DNA of 64,000 bases from Lycium barbarum (lineage: Eukaryota > Streptophyta > Magnoliopsida > Solanales > Solanaceae), in the NCBI RefSeq assembly GCF_019175385.1, contig NC_083346.1, forward strand, positions 88,736,543 to 88,800,542, given 5' to 3'. A program made the translations under genes and the position numbers. This document shows positions 11,190 to 24,150 of this stretch, piece by piece; the first letter of the stretch is position 1; each line of letters starts with the position of its first letter. The notes below the pieces were generated by a model. The model was given only the letters and a program-made list of their open reading frames with translations. It ran no database searches and was not told the DNA's origin.

Positions 11190-12376
11190 AGTTCCAATGG
11201 ATAGCATGATCTCCTACCTCGAAACCGAACAGGAGCCACGAACCCTCAAGCCGGAGCCTTTCCCTTTCGAAGTGCTTCCAAACGACCAAAGTTTATCAAG
11301 TATAGATTTATGTTAATACATGGATCCTACCCATATTGCCATACTTTTACCCGGAACTAAAAAACGACCCCAAAATAGTTAAACCCGAGCCCCAAGGGCA
11401 AAACTAGAAATTTATCTTACACATAGTCTAAATAGTAAGAATCCAAAAAATAAAGGTAATCTAATCACAATTTTCCCTTCAATTTCATTATCTACACTAA
11501 ACTCATGTCTATGGAAAACCCTTACTCTACAATCTAAATCATGGAAGGAATCGATAAACAATAGATGGAATCACAAGGAAATACCAAATTTAAGGTTAGA
11601 AACTTACCCCCGAGTCATAAAGTGATGATTGCCCTTGGAATCACCCAAAACCGACCTCTTGAACTCAAACTATGAAAATGGGAAATGACTTTCGGATTGA
11701 AAAATTCTATAAAACTTACATCTCGCTGCAATTGCGGCAAAGCACTGCAAACGCGGCCTAGACACTGCAAATGCGGTATTCCCCAGCCTACCTAATATTG
11801 AAAAAGTGGCAAAACACCGAAATTGCGGTCAAATCGCCGCAATTGCGGTCACACCAGAAACAAGCAAATCCTAAACCTCCCCGAACTTCGATTCAACACC
11901 CGAAACTCATCTGAAACCTCTTGGAAAAAAACCAAATATGTAACTGGAGTATAATCGACGCTATGAACTTGGTCGTGCACTTGAAATTCCCAAAAGAGGT
12001 CGTCTTGACCTGGTGTTGACCAAGGTCAACTCCAAATCCTTTAATTTCCATAATCTCAACCCACGACCCAAAGCGCACCCGAACGCCTCAGGACCCAAAC
12101 CGACAGCTCGACTAAGTCATAAATGACATTCCAGACCTAAGAACTCGATAAAACTTCAAAAATGACACAATTACCCCCAATGTTGACTTTGGTCAAACAT
12201 CTTCATTTCTTTAACTTAGAAACCCTCAAAATTACTAAAACCAATCCAAAACCCACCAATCGCCTGGGGAACCGCGCCACCCATACCCACAAGTCATAAA
12301 CAGCGAAATGAAATTATGGGAAGGATATTTTGGGTAAAAAGAGGTAATAGCCCAAAACGACCGAATGGGTCGTTAT
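11190..12376 (-). mobile_element. Element J 3' LTR, truncated
   Basis: On the minus strand it begins near 12376 with TAACGACCCATTCGGTCGTT, right behind the J integrase stop. It resembles the start of solo LTR K (TATAACGAACCGTTCAGTCG at 13072). It carries GCAATTGC-type dyads, including CCGCAATTGCGG at 11837-11848, in the presumed U3. Similarity to an LTR ends near 11190; the 3' half is missing or interrupted. Confidence 0.6.
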
Positions 12377-13067
12377 CTCAGATACCAATTAAACAAACTT
12401 TCATCCTTGAACAGAAAAGAAAACAAAGGAAAGATACTTGAATCGATGAACAACTGGGGGTATCTACTTCGCATATCCACCTCAGTCTCCCATGTAGCCT
12501 CCTCAATCGGACGGTGCTTTCGTTGCATCTTTACTGGAGCTATCTCCTTGGATCTCAACTTCCTAATTTGCCTATCCAAGATTGCCACTGGCTCTTCCTC
12601 AAATGACATATTCTGATAAAAAAGGATCGAGTCCTATTGGATTATATACGACCCGTCTAAATGATATTTCTTCAGCATGAAAACATGAAATACAGGGTGA
12701 ACATCCGCTAAACCTGGTGGCAACACCAACTCATAGGCTACCTCACCAACATGCCGAAGAATCTCAAAAGGACCAAAAACCCTTGGACTTAGCTTGACCT
12801 TCTTCCCAAATATCATCACACCCTTTATGGGCGGAACCTTCAACACAACCTGATCACCAACCATGAACTCCACATCGCGAACCTTCCGATCCGCATAACC
12901 CTTTTTCCTACTCTGAGCCACAATGAGATTTTTTGAATCAACTTTAACTCATCCAAGGAATCTCTCAACAAGTCTGTACCCCACCGTCTCACCTCGAATA
13001 CGTTGAACCAACCAACCGGAGAGCGACACCTCTTATCATACGAGGCCTCGAATGGCGCCATCTCAAT
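12373..13067 (-). pseudogene. Element J integrase C-terminal half with chromodomain-like tail
   Basis: Two overlapping minus-strand frames. 12840-13067 covers the end of the catalytic core (MAPFEASYDKRCRSPVGWF). 12634-12921 covers the C-terminal domain (KVPPIKGVMIFGKKVKLSPR, then GPFEIL and HPVFHVFMLKKY). After a frame change, 12373-12609 is the chromodomain-like tail (EEPVAILDRQIRKLRSKE, then EEATWETEVDM). It is a different family from A, C, E and G (tail wording KMQRKHRPIEEATW). Its upstream half is at 31712-32660; solo LTR L separates the two and is flanked by TCAAT on both sides (13063-13067 and 31707-31711). Confidence 0.85.
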
Positions 13068-13071
13068 AGTC

Positions 13072-15669
13072 TATAACGAACCGTTCAGTCGTTATTGAGT
13101 TTTTAACCATTTTGCCCTTGTTGACCCGTTCTCGAGCCTTATTAGTACCATTTTGAACGGCAAGGATAGATGGAACGATTCCCTAGGCATCAGTTTGAGT
13201 GTTGACGTGACTTTTGAAAAATTTGGCTTTTTAGTGAAAACTGTTTGACTCATAGTTGACTTTTGGGTAAACAGACCTTTTTTAAAAAATTCATCAATTT
13301 CGAGAGGTCCGTATGATCATTTGTGACTGATTGGTGGGTTTGGTTCGGTTCCCAATACGTTCAGTTGCGTTTTTGGACTTGGGTTGGAAAGTTGCTTTTA
13401 GGCTGTTGGGAGGTTGACTCGGTCAACGAGTCCTTCATTAGGAATTTTGAGGCCACGAGAGCGTTCGTAGCGCATGTTTATTCAAATATGCATATTTGGC
13501 TTGTGTTCGGGAGGTTCCGAGGTAATTTTGTGTGTCGATTCTAAGTTTGGAAGACACCAAAAAATTTCTGGTGTCCAGTGACCACAAAAGCAGCCGGGTG
13601 ACTGCAAAAGCAGCCAACGGGCAGTTTTCTGATTTAAATGCCTTTGAAAACCCTTATTTCCTCATATGTCTTATATTATTTTTCCTTAGCATGTTGGAGG
13701 AGATTCGAAGAGGGTTTGGTCAGATTTCTCTTGAGGGTAAGTTCTATAATCTCAATCTCTTTCGTTACCTTTGCTAAGTAAGAATTCATGCTAGTAACTC
13801 CATAGAACTTGGGGAATAAGAGAGGGTTTTTGGGTATCTTTCATGAATAAGTTGTTAATCATAAAACCTTGATTTGTTGGTGGATTAAGCTTGATTAAGC
13901 ATGGATATGTTGAGTAGTAACTACATTAACATGATTCCTTCATTATTAGTGACAAAATTGTGAGATTTAAGGTTAGGGTTTATACCCAAAATTGGGGTTT
14001 TCACCTAGAATCCTAATTTGAGTCTTTTATGAGTTAATATAGCTTCCAATTGATGGGAATTGATCACCTAGAGTATGAATTTCTTATTTAAGCTTTGAAT
14101 CCCTAATTTCTCCTTTTTAGTTCATAAACCTCATTGCATGGGTTATGATTTGGGACTTGAATAGAGGTACGGTTTGAATGATGTTCTTCTTGATTCTAAT
14201 TTCGTGATTCAGATATGTTTAGATTTCCATTATCTTGAGGCTCAAAGGAAAGGGAAGACTAAGGTTTGATTTTGGAGACTTTGTTGTTCGGCCGTCCAGG
14301 TAGGTTATGGTTTACCTTATAGTGAGACTCTGATTAGCGAAGCGTATGTTTAGATGATATTGTCGGAGAATGCATGTAAACTTTGGGTATGAAGTTGGGT
14401 TGGATATTGCCTCAGGTGGGGTATTATTGTATGATTTGGGGCTATCCACCCTATTGTGTTGTGACTTATCTTGTTTTATTTGTTGTTGGCTCATTGCCAC
14501 GTGGAGATAGTAGATATTGGTGACTAGTGATATATCTAGATGATGATATTGTAGCACCTTACTTGTTGCTATTTTGAGACGAGGATTGTGTCTTTATTGT
14601 GGCTTGTTGTGTAGCCTTTTATTGTTATTGTTGGTGTGCCCATGTGTGGTACTGTTGAGATTGATTTGATTATTGACATTGAACTCATACATTGCACGCA
14701 TTCTCATCCTTTATGATCTATTGTTGATACATTGATTCTATACAGGGAAACACTGTTATGAGCTGGGCTTAGTTGGATGAGAGTGACGTGAGGACTGATG
14801 TCTGATGTTTACCCTGGAATTGAGGTATGAGTGCTGGTAGAGATTGCTAAGGTCTTTGACGGAATCATGAGGATTAGTACATGGACTTCGCGGGTCCCCT
14901 ATGGGTTGTGCTGCCGAGATGTGATGTTCCATCATCGGAGTACATGTGTATCGGTGCATATACATTGCATCCATATTTCATATTATTGCATTGGATTGTA
15001 CCTTTGGCTTCTTGTGATGTTCTTGTGTTATAGTTGTGATATACAGATTCAGATTGGATGTATTGAGGCTTGGCACAGTTGGGTTTAGATGCTATAACAT
15101 AGGTGATGACTTGTACTTGGTTACTGGCTCGTGTTGACTTATACCTTGTTGATTTACCTATATATCTTACTTTATTGTCTTGGTATATGTTAGCTAACCT
15201 TAGTCGGCCTATGATACCTACCAGTATGTGTTGTTTGTATTGACCTGCACTTGCTACATTCTTTTATGAATGCAGAGTATCAGGTGGGATCGACTTCTAC
15301 CTCTCGTGGCTGAGAGTTCGAGGCTGCTGATTCTAGTCTGTTGGGGTGAGCATGGGGATGCTTTGCTACCGAAAGACTCTTCTTCTATTATGTCTTACTT
15401 TGCTATTCTGAGACATTATTTGAGACTATTGATGTATTATTATCACTTCCAGACTTATAGATTTTTAGTTAGATGCTCTTGTATGACCAGACCAGATACT
15501 GGGGTGGTTTTTGATTTACTCCCGCACTTATTATGTATTCATATGTTAGACTTACATACTTTATCTTCTTTCGCTATTAATATTGTGTTGTGAATGTTGG
15601 GTTAAGGATTCGCCTACTGAGGTGGGATAGATAGGTGCCCGTCCAACTTTGTGAAATTGGGTCGTGACA
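13072..15669 (+). mobile_element. Solo LTR K
   Basis: A 2598-bp LTR beginning TATAACGAACCG (TG changed to TA) and ending GGGTCGTGACA. It is flanked by TAGTC (13067-13071) and TAGCC (15670-15674), a 5-bp target duplication with one change. No primer binding site or internal region follows, so it is a solo LTR left by recombination between two LTRs. Its start resembles the J LTR. It holds donor-like GAGG/GTAAGT near 13736, directly repeated CAAAAGCAGCC, and no credible gene. It landed within the last few bases of LTR L. Confidence 0.85.
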
Positions 15670-17848
15670 TAGCCACCCCTAAAACCCACGTTGGGCGCAA
15701 GAAGCATCCGATGCTATGAACAATACCGGACGTACCTTATAAAATCAATAAATGTCTAATCTCTTTTGATAATCTTTCTACATTTATTTAAAACAGTCAT
15801 TTATAGCTAACCGAAAGCATACTCATACTTACAAAAATCAGCGGAAGTTTAATGGAAATGAGATGTCATAAAACGTGGCAAACACCCCCAACAAGTCATA
15901 CAAGACTTCAACAATCTAAACACAACTATGGAGCTTCTAAGATAGATAAATGAATAGAAAAACTTCGAGACACAACTCAGAAACTAAAAGCAATAAACTA
16001 AGATAGAGGGGTGTCCCACAAACAAGCATGCAGGCTCACTAATAATTCTGGAAAGCAGTAAGTTCCCCTACTCCATACGCGTATCACGAACCTGCTCTTC
16101 TTCGTTACCTAACATACCATAAAAAACAACAATGGCGTGCCTGAGTATTGGGTACTCAGTGAGTGTCTAAAGGGAAATAGTTAGAATGTCAAAATACTAT
16201 AGTGAAATCAGTAAAACAATATCAATGAAAACAATTCAAAATCCAGAGATAGAGTAAGCCAGTAAACTTAGTAAAATCACCAGTAAAAGCCAAGACATAG
16301 GAATATATCAATTTCAACTTATTATACCATTCATCTCATTAAGTGTTTCACTTACGAACTCAAGATCACCACAAGCCACTTACCGACAACTAAAAGATCA
16401 ACACATGAAAAATCACGGATAAACAAGGATTCGATACACCAGGGATATTATCCCACAGAGGCTAATCATCCTCTAGACTAGCAAAACAATAGATACATCG
16501 GGCTATACGCCTCAGAGGTCAATTGTCCTCTAGACTGACACACTAGTAGATACATCGAGCTACATACCACATAGGTCAATCGTCCTTTGGACTGACATAA
16601 CAACGCTCAAAAGCGATACATTAGGATCCATAACGACTAATCGTCTTCTGACTAGTACAACTTGCCCATACAGGCCCAAAGACAAAAAATTACATGTCAT
16701 GGCATATTAACCGAATCATAGCCGATTCACTTCTCAAGTCATCTTTTCACAATAAGGTATTTCAAGTCATAATCAATTTAGAAACCTTATTCAAATCAAT
16801 TATTCAGTTTCAAGTTCAAGAAAACCCATTCAAAGGTAAAACACGTTTAAAGCTTCAATCTTTAGAAAATAAGTTCAATTATCCCATGATGGGGAAAAAA
16901 CGTTCATCACAATAATATATTTCAAGTATGGTTCGATGTGGGTTTAACCCTACACGCGTATGACCTTGTTCAAATACCATCTTGAATTCAAAAATAAGTT
17001 CAACAACAAACACCCGCCAAACTAGGGTTTCAACGTGTACAACAACCAAAAGAAGATTCTTAAAATCAATCACGATTTCAAAGCATTCAATTCTTAAAAT
17101 CAATCACGGTTTCAAAACATTCTTGAAAGTATACATGGTTCAAACGATGCTTTTAAAGCATTTACACATATATCAAAACGTTTTGAAATCGTAGGCATAC
17201 TTTAAAAAAATAATTTTAGAAATCTAGACATACCTGAATTACCGCTCAAACATATTCCTCCAAGATCAACAATTGTTCTACAATGATTATTCAGGAAAAA
17301 GTTCAGAACTTTAACCAAATTCTAAAAGTTCCTACCCTTATTGAAAAACCAACTCTTTTTCATGTCCAAAAATGTGTTCTTGAATCCCCCATGAATCACC
17401 CATGGATTCTTATAGTTTTTAATACCCAAAACTAGTCTAAATTCTCTAAATAATCTCAGTGAGGATCAAAGAACCTTTAAGAAGTTTCCCAAAGTCTCCT
17501 TCAATATTTCTTTCTTCGATTTTTAAGAATCTATGGTTTTGAAGGATGAACTAGTGTTAGTTTGATGTTAGATTGATTTAGTAATGATAGAAATTGATCA
17601 AGAACTTACCTTAGATGTTTTGGGGAACCCTGTTGTTTTCTCTCAAAAAGTCGGCCAATACGAAGTGGGGAAGGGTTATGACGAAGTTAGAAGCTTATAT
17701 AATTTGAAACAAAAAAAATGAGGTCATGCGGTGGCCTTGCGTCACATGCCCATCGCGGGCTACTGCCCGTACGCCACCCCTGTGTTGTATTTATGGCACA
17801 CAAGGCCAAATGTTTTTCAGAGATGGGTAATTTGTGCACCACCCATGC
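15670..17848 (-). mobile_element. Solo LTR L, main part
   Basis: Part of a minus-strand LTR whose 5' part is 31365-31706 and whose last bases are 13068-13071, left of K. Landmarks on the minus strand: TATATAAG (17694-17701), a CGGGC/GCCCG dyad just upstream (17756-17769), donor-like AAG/GTAAGT near 17606, and the CTGAGTA/TACTCAG hairpin (16141-16159) near the LTR end. Ignoring K and G, L is about 2.5 kb and flanked by TCAAT on both sides inside the J integrase frame. The terminal TG of the plus-strand view appears changed to AG. Confidence 0.75.
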
Positions 17849-19274
17849 TGTTACACCCCTCGTGTTCGTAGTAGTAGAACCTATGATTTTCTAGTTGGGT
17901 ATGCCCTTGGAATAGAGACCCGAGCCCGTTTTTGGAGGTATAAAGTGCCTTGCCCTATGTACGAGGGTACTAGCAGATATTCCTGGTAATTTATAGAGTT
18001 AGAAGTTGAACGAATCGAATCGACGCAATCTGAACTGAATCAGAGAAATCTACAGAACACCAGTCATCGTCGACTAGTCGGTAGACAGTCGATGTGCGGC
18101 ATCGACAGGTCCCATAGCCTTGCATCTGCAGGCGCAGGTCAACGTAGCAATTCGATGGGCCGTCGACCCGCTCGTCAAACCGGACCACTGTAGTCTTTTT
18201 GGCTTCCAAGTATAAATAGGTGATTCACGATCCTATTTCACATTTTCCTCCATTCCAAATAAGAAAAATCCTAATATATTCTCTCCCACTATTTTCCATC
18301 ATATTAGTGAAGATTTGACAAGACCCGGACCCCGTAAACTCGAGCTTGTGAAGAAGAAAGTTGTTTCTAGGGTTTCTTCAAGGTTATGAAGTTTAAGGAG
18401 TTGAAGTTGAAGTTATTCTTGGGATTCCTGACCCCTCAAGGTATGTAAATGATTTCTACCCTTGTATTTGAGTTTATTATCAAGAGTTTTAGTGAACTAA
18501 GTAAAGAGAAGGTATTTGTGGGAGTGGTAAGTTGATGAAGGTCAAGATGGTGACTTGGGGTTATTTTAAGAGATGATTGGGAATGGATTTAAATATATTT
18601 TTGATATATATATATATGTTTTGTCATCGTGTTGTGGGTATTGTGTTTGATGTTGGATCGATTGAGAAGTTGAAGAGTTGTTAAGCTTTTAAGGAAAATG
18701 TTGCCCATAAATTGTCAAGCTCTATTCGTGTTTAAAATGATTAGTAAGCGAGGCAAATAGCATAATTAAGCCCTATGTTATCTTAATTGTAGACTTGCAA
18801 GTTCGAGAGGTAGAAGTTGGACGATTGAGTATACTTTAAGGTATGTTAAGGCCATTCTTTCCTTCTTTTGGCATGATCCTATGATATGATCCGGAGTTGC
18901 AGTCATTTTTTGTATGCCACCCTTTTGAGATGTGTATGCATATGGGTATGACGAGGCCCTGTCTCGTCCTTTCTACAGCTTTCATTCCAGAAGAGGTCTG
19001 TAGATAGTTGTATGTAGTAGTCAGACGATGTAGCCTTGTCGGCTTCTATTCTTTTGTGTACAATATATGTAGCAGCCTAGCTAGCTTCTATTGTTCTTCC
19101 GTATGTTATGTATATATATGCAGATTGTACAGAGTTCTGATGTTTCCCTCTTATGAGATCAGTTTATGCCATTTATGGGCCTTTGATGTTTAGTATGTTT
19201 CAGATACGTGTTTAGGGGTGTTTGGTCACTAGTGGTCAGACACTCGTCACGACTCATTGGTTTGGGTCATGATA
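17849..19274 (+). mobile_element. Element G 5' LTR (internally deleted)
   Basis: Starts TGTTACACCCCTCGTG and ends GGGTCATGATA. It aligns with the 3' LTR but lacks the 736 bp corresponding to 30242-30977. The junction at 18887-18892 is a TGATCC that also flanks that segment in the 3' LTR, typical of a deletion between short direct repeats. The deleted part includes the conserved hairpin region. It also carries TATAAATAG at 18211, the GTCGATG/CATCGAC dyad at 18088-18106, and donor-like AAG/GTATGT at 18838-18846. Confidence 0.88.
18211..18219 (+). promoter_or_regulatory. TATA box of element G 5' LTR
   Basis: TATAAATAG, a consensus plant TATA box, conserved at 29450-29458 in the 3' LTR. It lies about 360 bp into the LTR, directly downstream of a block rich in GTCGAC-type dyads (18070-18180). 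It probably sets the U3/R boundary. Confidence 0.65.
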
Positions 19275-19278
19275 GAAG

Positions 19279-19341
19279 TGGTATCAGAGCAGTTTCGTCC
19301 TAGATTTGTCTACAGACCGTGTCTAGTAGAGTCTTGTTTAT
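19279..19341 (+). other. Element G primer binding site and conserved leader
   Basis: TGGTATCAGAGC (19279-19290) is complementary to the 3' end of plant initiator tRNA-Met, the usual primer for this group. It lies 4 nt after the LTR. The 34-nt block 19308-19341 (core GTGTCTAGTAGAGTCTT) is nearly identical at the same place in A, B, C and D, suggesting a packaging or dimerisation signal (inference). Confidence 0.85.
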
Positions 19342-19476
19342 GGGCGTGTTGTGCACCACACTTATAAATATTAGGCTACAGGACATTTAGGATGATGTCA
19401 TTCTTTCTCCCTTAGATTGTGCGATAGAGCCCTGTGTTAAGCTTTCGCTTTCTGATAAATTGTTCTGATTTTAGTG

Positions 19477-20660
19477 ATGCCCCGCAAGAAAGCTACAGTT
19501 GCTCAGAAGGGCAAGAGAGCGGCCGGTGAGGCCACTAGCCGTACTCGGCAGGCCAGGAGGGCCCTGGATGAGATTCAGAGTGAGGGGCTGTCTGAGACGT
19601 CGTATACCCCGCCTCCAGCACCAGCCCCGGTTCCTCAGCCGGATGCAGAGAGCCAGGATGTATGGGATGATGTATGGTTGTTGACCAGATTAGTAGCCGC
19701 CCAGGCACCGCAGCAGAGAGTTGGTGTTGACCCAGCAGACAGGGCCAGTAGTTCGTGGGTTAAGACCTTCCTTGGGTTAGGTCCTCCCGAGTTTTCTATG
19801 GTAAAGCAAAACATAGACCTCCAGGATTTCATTGATGGTATGCAGAAGACCTTGAGGTTATGCGCGCGGATGAGATTTAGTCGGTGGAGTTGGCTTTATA
19901 TAGACTCCGAGATATTTCGATACAGTGGTATCAGGCATGGGAGTTATCTAGGGGAGAAAATGCCCCTCCAGCTGTGTGGCGAGAGTTCTCAGATACTTTT
20001 CTCTGCCATTATCTACCTCTAGAGGTCCGACGAGCCCGAGCAGATAGGTTCCTACGTATTGAGCAAGGCAGTATGAATGTGCAAGAGTATTCTGTACACT
20101 TCAATTACTTGGCTAGATATGCCCCAGCCATGGTGGCTGAGATAAAGGATATAGTTCATCTCTTTGTGGCCAGTCTAGGGCCACACTTGATCGATAAGTG
20201 TACGACTGCTGCATTACAGCCAGGCATGGATATCTCCTATATACCGGCATATGCACATAATTTGGAGGATCGTAAACGCCAGCGGAGAATAGAGCGCGAG
20301 CGTGACCGGAGCCGTGGTAAAAGGGCAAGATTTTTTTATATGGTTGGTGAGTTCAGGGGAGGACAGAGGCAGCAGCATTCAAGATATTCTTATTAGCTGG
20401 AAGGGTGTGCACCTCCATGGTTTCTAGGTCCGAGGGTTGACCGGTCTTCTTATTCCGGAGCGGGCCAGAGTTCTAGAGCTTCAGGCTTTCAGTACCGACC
20501 ATAGTCAGGCTAGATGAGGCCCCTTTTGCCACGATGTACCCAGTGTGGCAAGTTACATGTAGGTCAGTGTCGGCTGGGCTCGGATGGTTGCTATACTTGT
20601 GGGCAGTCAGGCCACAGGATGAGGGAGTGCCCCTATGGGAGTTGGTAAAGGTATGGTTCA
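19477..20660 (+). pseudogene. Element G gag
   Basis: Starts ATG at 19477 (MPRKKATVAQKGKR), just after an acceptor-like TTTTAG. The first frame runs to about 19860 with a basic then Pro-rich N-terminus and a LGPPEF motif typical of plant Gag. A frameshift follows. 19884-20396 carries the capsid domain (ENAPPAVWREFSDTFL, YLPLEVRRARADRF, QEYSVHFNYLARYAP). A stop near 20396 precedes the nucleocapsid, whose zinc knuckle CYTCGQSGHRMREC (CX2CX4HX4C) is at 20589-20640. Gag packages the RNA into cytoplasmic particles; this copy is broken in at least two places. Confidence 0.85.
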
Positions 20661-20739
20661 GCCTACAGGATCTGTGGCTGGCTCTTCTTCTGCAGTGCGC
20701 CCTTCAGGGAAAGTTTTTCAGACGCCAGCAGGGTGAGGT

Positions 20740-21273
20740 TTGGGGAGGAGTGGAGCATCCAGCTCGAGTTGTCCTCAGCATCACGTGTATGCATTGGCTG
20801 GTAGACAGGACCGCGAGACGTCTCCTGATGTTGTTACAGGTATATTATCAGTTTCCTCCCATGATGTTTATGCACTGATTGATCCAGGTTCCACTTTATC
20901 GTATGTTAAGCCCTTTGTTGCCGGCAAGTTTGGGATAGAGCCCGAGTTGATTAAACCTTTTGAGGTGTCTACGCCAGTTGGTGATCCGGTTATAGCTAGG
21001 CGAGTATACCGAGACTGTGTTGTTATAGTTTGTGACCGCTATACCGTAGCAGATCTGATTGAGTTAGATATGATTGATTTTGATGTTATTATGGGCATGG
21101 ACTGGTTAGCTTCTTGTTATGCTAACGTTGATTGTAGAGCAAAGATATTTCGATTCCAGTTTCCAGGCGAGCCAGCCCTAGAGTGGAAGGGCAATGCTGC
21201 TTCGCCTAGGGGTAGGTTTATTTCCTACCTTAAGGCAGAAAGAATGATCAGAAAAGGGTATATTTTCACCTAG
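20740..21273 (+). pseudogene. Element G aspartic protease and linker to RT
   Basis: A 177-codon frame. It includes the protease flap and active-site region with ALIDPGST near 20872-20895 (Asp-Ser-Gly of many relatives is Asp-Pro-Gly here), a DVIMGMDWL motif near 21090, and the linker [17 protein letters not shown]. The protease would cut the Gag-Pol polyprotein. It is out of frame with the zinc knuckle upstream and ends in a stop before RT. Confidence 0.85.
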
Positions 21274-21877
21274 TTTGAGTTTAAGATGTGCAAGCAGAGT
21301 CGCCGACTCTTCAGTCTGTTCCTGTGGTTAATGAGTTCCCAAAAGTATTTCCAGATGAGCTTCTAGGCATTCCCCTCAGAAAGGGAGATTGATTTTGCTA
21401 CTGACCTATTGCCAGACACTCAACCAATATCTATCCCTCCTTATAGGATGGTACCTGCGTGTTGAAAGAATTGAAGGAACAATTGAAAGATTTGATCGAG
21501 AAGGGCTTTATCAGGCCTAGTCCATCACCGTGGGGAGCGCCGGTGTTATTTGTAATAAAGAAGGATGGCGCTTTGCGAATGTGTATTGATTATAAGCAAT
21601 TGAATAGAGTGACTGTAAAGAATAAGTATCCGCTCCCGAGGATCGATGATTTATTCGATCAGTTGCAAGACGCTAAATATTTCTCGAAGATAGACTTGAG
21701 ATTAGGATATCACCAGGTTGGGATCAAGGAAGAGGACATTCCGAAGACGACATTCTGGACTAGATATGGCTACTATGAGTTTCGTGTTATGTCGTTCGGG
21801 CTAACTAATGCCCCAGCTGTATTAATGGATTTGATGAATCATGTATTCATGCCCTTTCTAGATTTGTTCGTGATTGT
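21274..21877 (+). pseudogene. Element G reverse transcriptase, N-terminal part
   Basis: After a frameshifted linker, 21459-21877 encodes the RT fingers and palm: [49 protein letters not shown] with the first catalytic Asp, and [13 protein letters not shown]. It is cut at 21877 by insertion H, one codon group before the FIDD catalytic motif. The frame resumes at 26500. Confidence 0.88.
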
Positions 21878-22196
21878 TGTTATACCCCATTTAAACGGGT
21901 TAAATTAGAGTACAACATATTGGTGATCCCTGTTTGTTTTATTTTAAGGAGTCGCCACCTAATTAATTTCATGGTGAATTAGGACAGCTAATTTATTAAC
22001 TAAGGTAAAGCCTACCTAAACCTCCGTTAATGGTCTGCTTATTTAGCGTGATTCTAGGTAAGGGTTCTAGATTATCCTAAAGGGAAGGGGTTAGGAATCC
22101 TTTAGAATCCGTTAACTACGGTTACCGTCCAAACTTAGGTTAATTAATTAGGGCTAAAGACGCAAATATAACAATTAGATTTTAAGAAAATGGCTT

Positions 22197-22440
22197 GTAA
22201 ATGTTGCTAAGGTTTTAAAGGAAAATATAATAATGCTATTTAAAATAATATATATAAATGTTGTCAAAGCTTTAAATAAAAATTCTATTTAAAATAAGAC
22301 TTGTAGAAAACATAATAATTTGCATAAAAGAAGACTTCAAAAATAGGACTTATAAATGTTGCTAAGGCTTTAAATAATAATGCTAATTTAAAATAAAATT
22401 TTCAGAAAATATAATAATTGGCATATAAGTAAAAGAAAAT
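22197..22440. repeat. Diverged tandem repeats inside H
   Basis: Three copies of a block starting AAATGTTGCTAAGG, or close variants, at about 22199, 22256 and 22356, each followed by 'tttaaa...ataat' and 'atttaaaataa'. Copies are irregular in length and diverged. Confidence 0.65.
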
Positions 22441-24098
22441 GTGAGTTTGTGCAGCGTTTTTTTATAAATGTTTGAAATAACTTAAATGGCGAGATATTAA
22501 TTGATTCTTGCAGTTTAGGAAAATAGACAGATGTGGCTAAAAAGATGCATAATTGGGTAACTCTTGAAAAAAGATTGTTTGTAAAATATACTTGAACTCA
22601 TATTTACGATATTAGTAACATTTTTTTAAAACAATATTCTAAGGTAGCAAAACATGATTCCTTTTACTCCAAATATGCTATTGAAAATCAACTGTTCTAA
22701 CAAAATAAATATTATAGATACTTTAAATTAACTACCTGTCATATTAAATTAACCCACTAATTCCGCTAAGGTTCATTCTTGCTAAGAAAATAAAATTAAG
22801 ATGAAGTGTTAGTCAAACAATCAAATATACAAAGATAATAAAACGACAGAAATATAAAGAAGTTCAAATGGGCTTGGCCCATTTTGGACGCTGCTATTGT
22901 TGCTGCTGTTATGGGCCTCGGCCCAAAATTCCGTTTTTTTTATTTTTGCTGTGGGTGGGCTGACTCGAGAGAGAGGTAATGTTGGGCTTTAGCCCAACAC
23001 CGAATACGTAGGAATACGAGTCCCTCGGACTCGTATGCGATGGTCATGCATAAAAAGAAAGGAAAAGGATTAGTATCTAATCAATGAATAAGGTTAAAAC
23101 ATGTAAAATATAAATTCAAAAACAGATCAGTAGATTATATATATACTGCGTATATTTAAGTATACCTCATGTATACACGTTCATAAGGATGTATAGAAGG
23201 TCAATATTGGAAAGCTTTCGCCCCCGTTTTCCCGATGTTGCACAAGTTCCAAGGGATTTCATGAATCCCAAGCATGGCTAACACCGGGGAGGGTTCAAGC
23301 TTGATCCATAATGACCAATCTAACCTCCCCATTAACGTGCTTCAGTAAAGTACACTAGTAATATCATAAGTATATACATAATCAAACATGGAATACTTGT
23401 AACATGTTAGCATATAAACTTTTAAACAAATGCAGGACATGCACTAGCAATGTAACGTAAGAGGAGGAAAGGGCTTAACACAGATGAAACAGTCACCGAT
23501 TCGATTAGTGAATGACTTGTCATATTTTATCCACACTTGAGGCCAAAGCATAATAGATTTCGATCTCTTTTCAAGCCAACAAGAGAACATAAGAAAAGCA
23601 TTTATAATGAAAAACATATGAAGGCAAATTCATGATCAGGTGCTTATCCTAATGAATTAAGTGGTGAATAGTTCGGGACAAGTACCAGATTAATAAGGAG
23701 TATGCCAAGCAAGTCAATAGTTCCAATACTTAAATAAAATACTCTCCTCCTCTGCTTTTTAGCTACCCAATTGAGATCATACGGAAGCAGGTCAAAGAAA
23801 GTAGATTTAACTGGATTCCATAAACTTTAGCACGTTAAACTAAACTACTCAGTTTAGGACAAACAAATTTTAAAGTTTTAACAAGTGAAAAAAAAGAAAT
23901 TTCCACCAATCATGTAATGAACCCAAATTAGAATGAATGAAACAAAAGTCTTTAGGGATACTTAATCTCGGGTTGAGAATAAGAAATGGCCAAACATCTT
24001 AAAGGAAAACATTCTGTCACATAGCAGCTCGAATCAATACTTATCCCTGGGATTCATATACTACTCATATTTCTCCCCTAATATATCTACTTAAACCA

Positions 24099-24150
24099 GA
24101 TGGCAGTTAGAGAACTAGGCGATAGATGGCAGTTAGAGAACTCGACGATA
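24099..24150. repeat. 26-bp tandem duplication inside H
   Basis: Two adjacent copies of a 26-bp unit starting GATGGCAGTTAGAGAACT (24099-24124 and 24125-24150) with two or three differences. Confidence 0.85.

Noticed and set aside
15270..15593. 107-codon frame in K as a host gene
   Set aside because: Lies within a solo LTR with defined ends; no domain; composition like the rest of the LTR.
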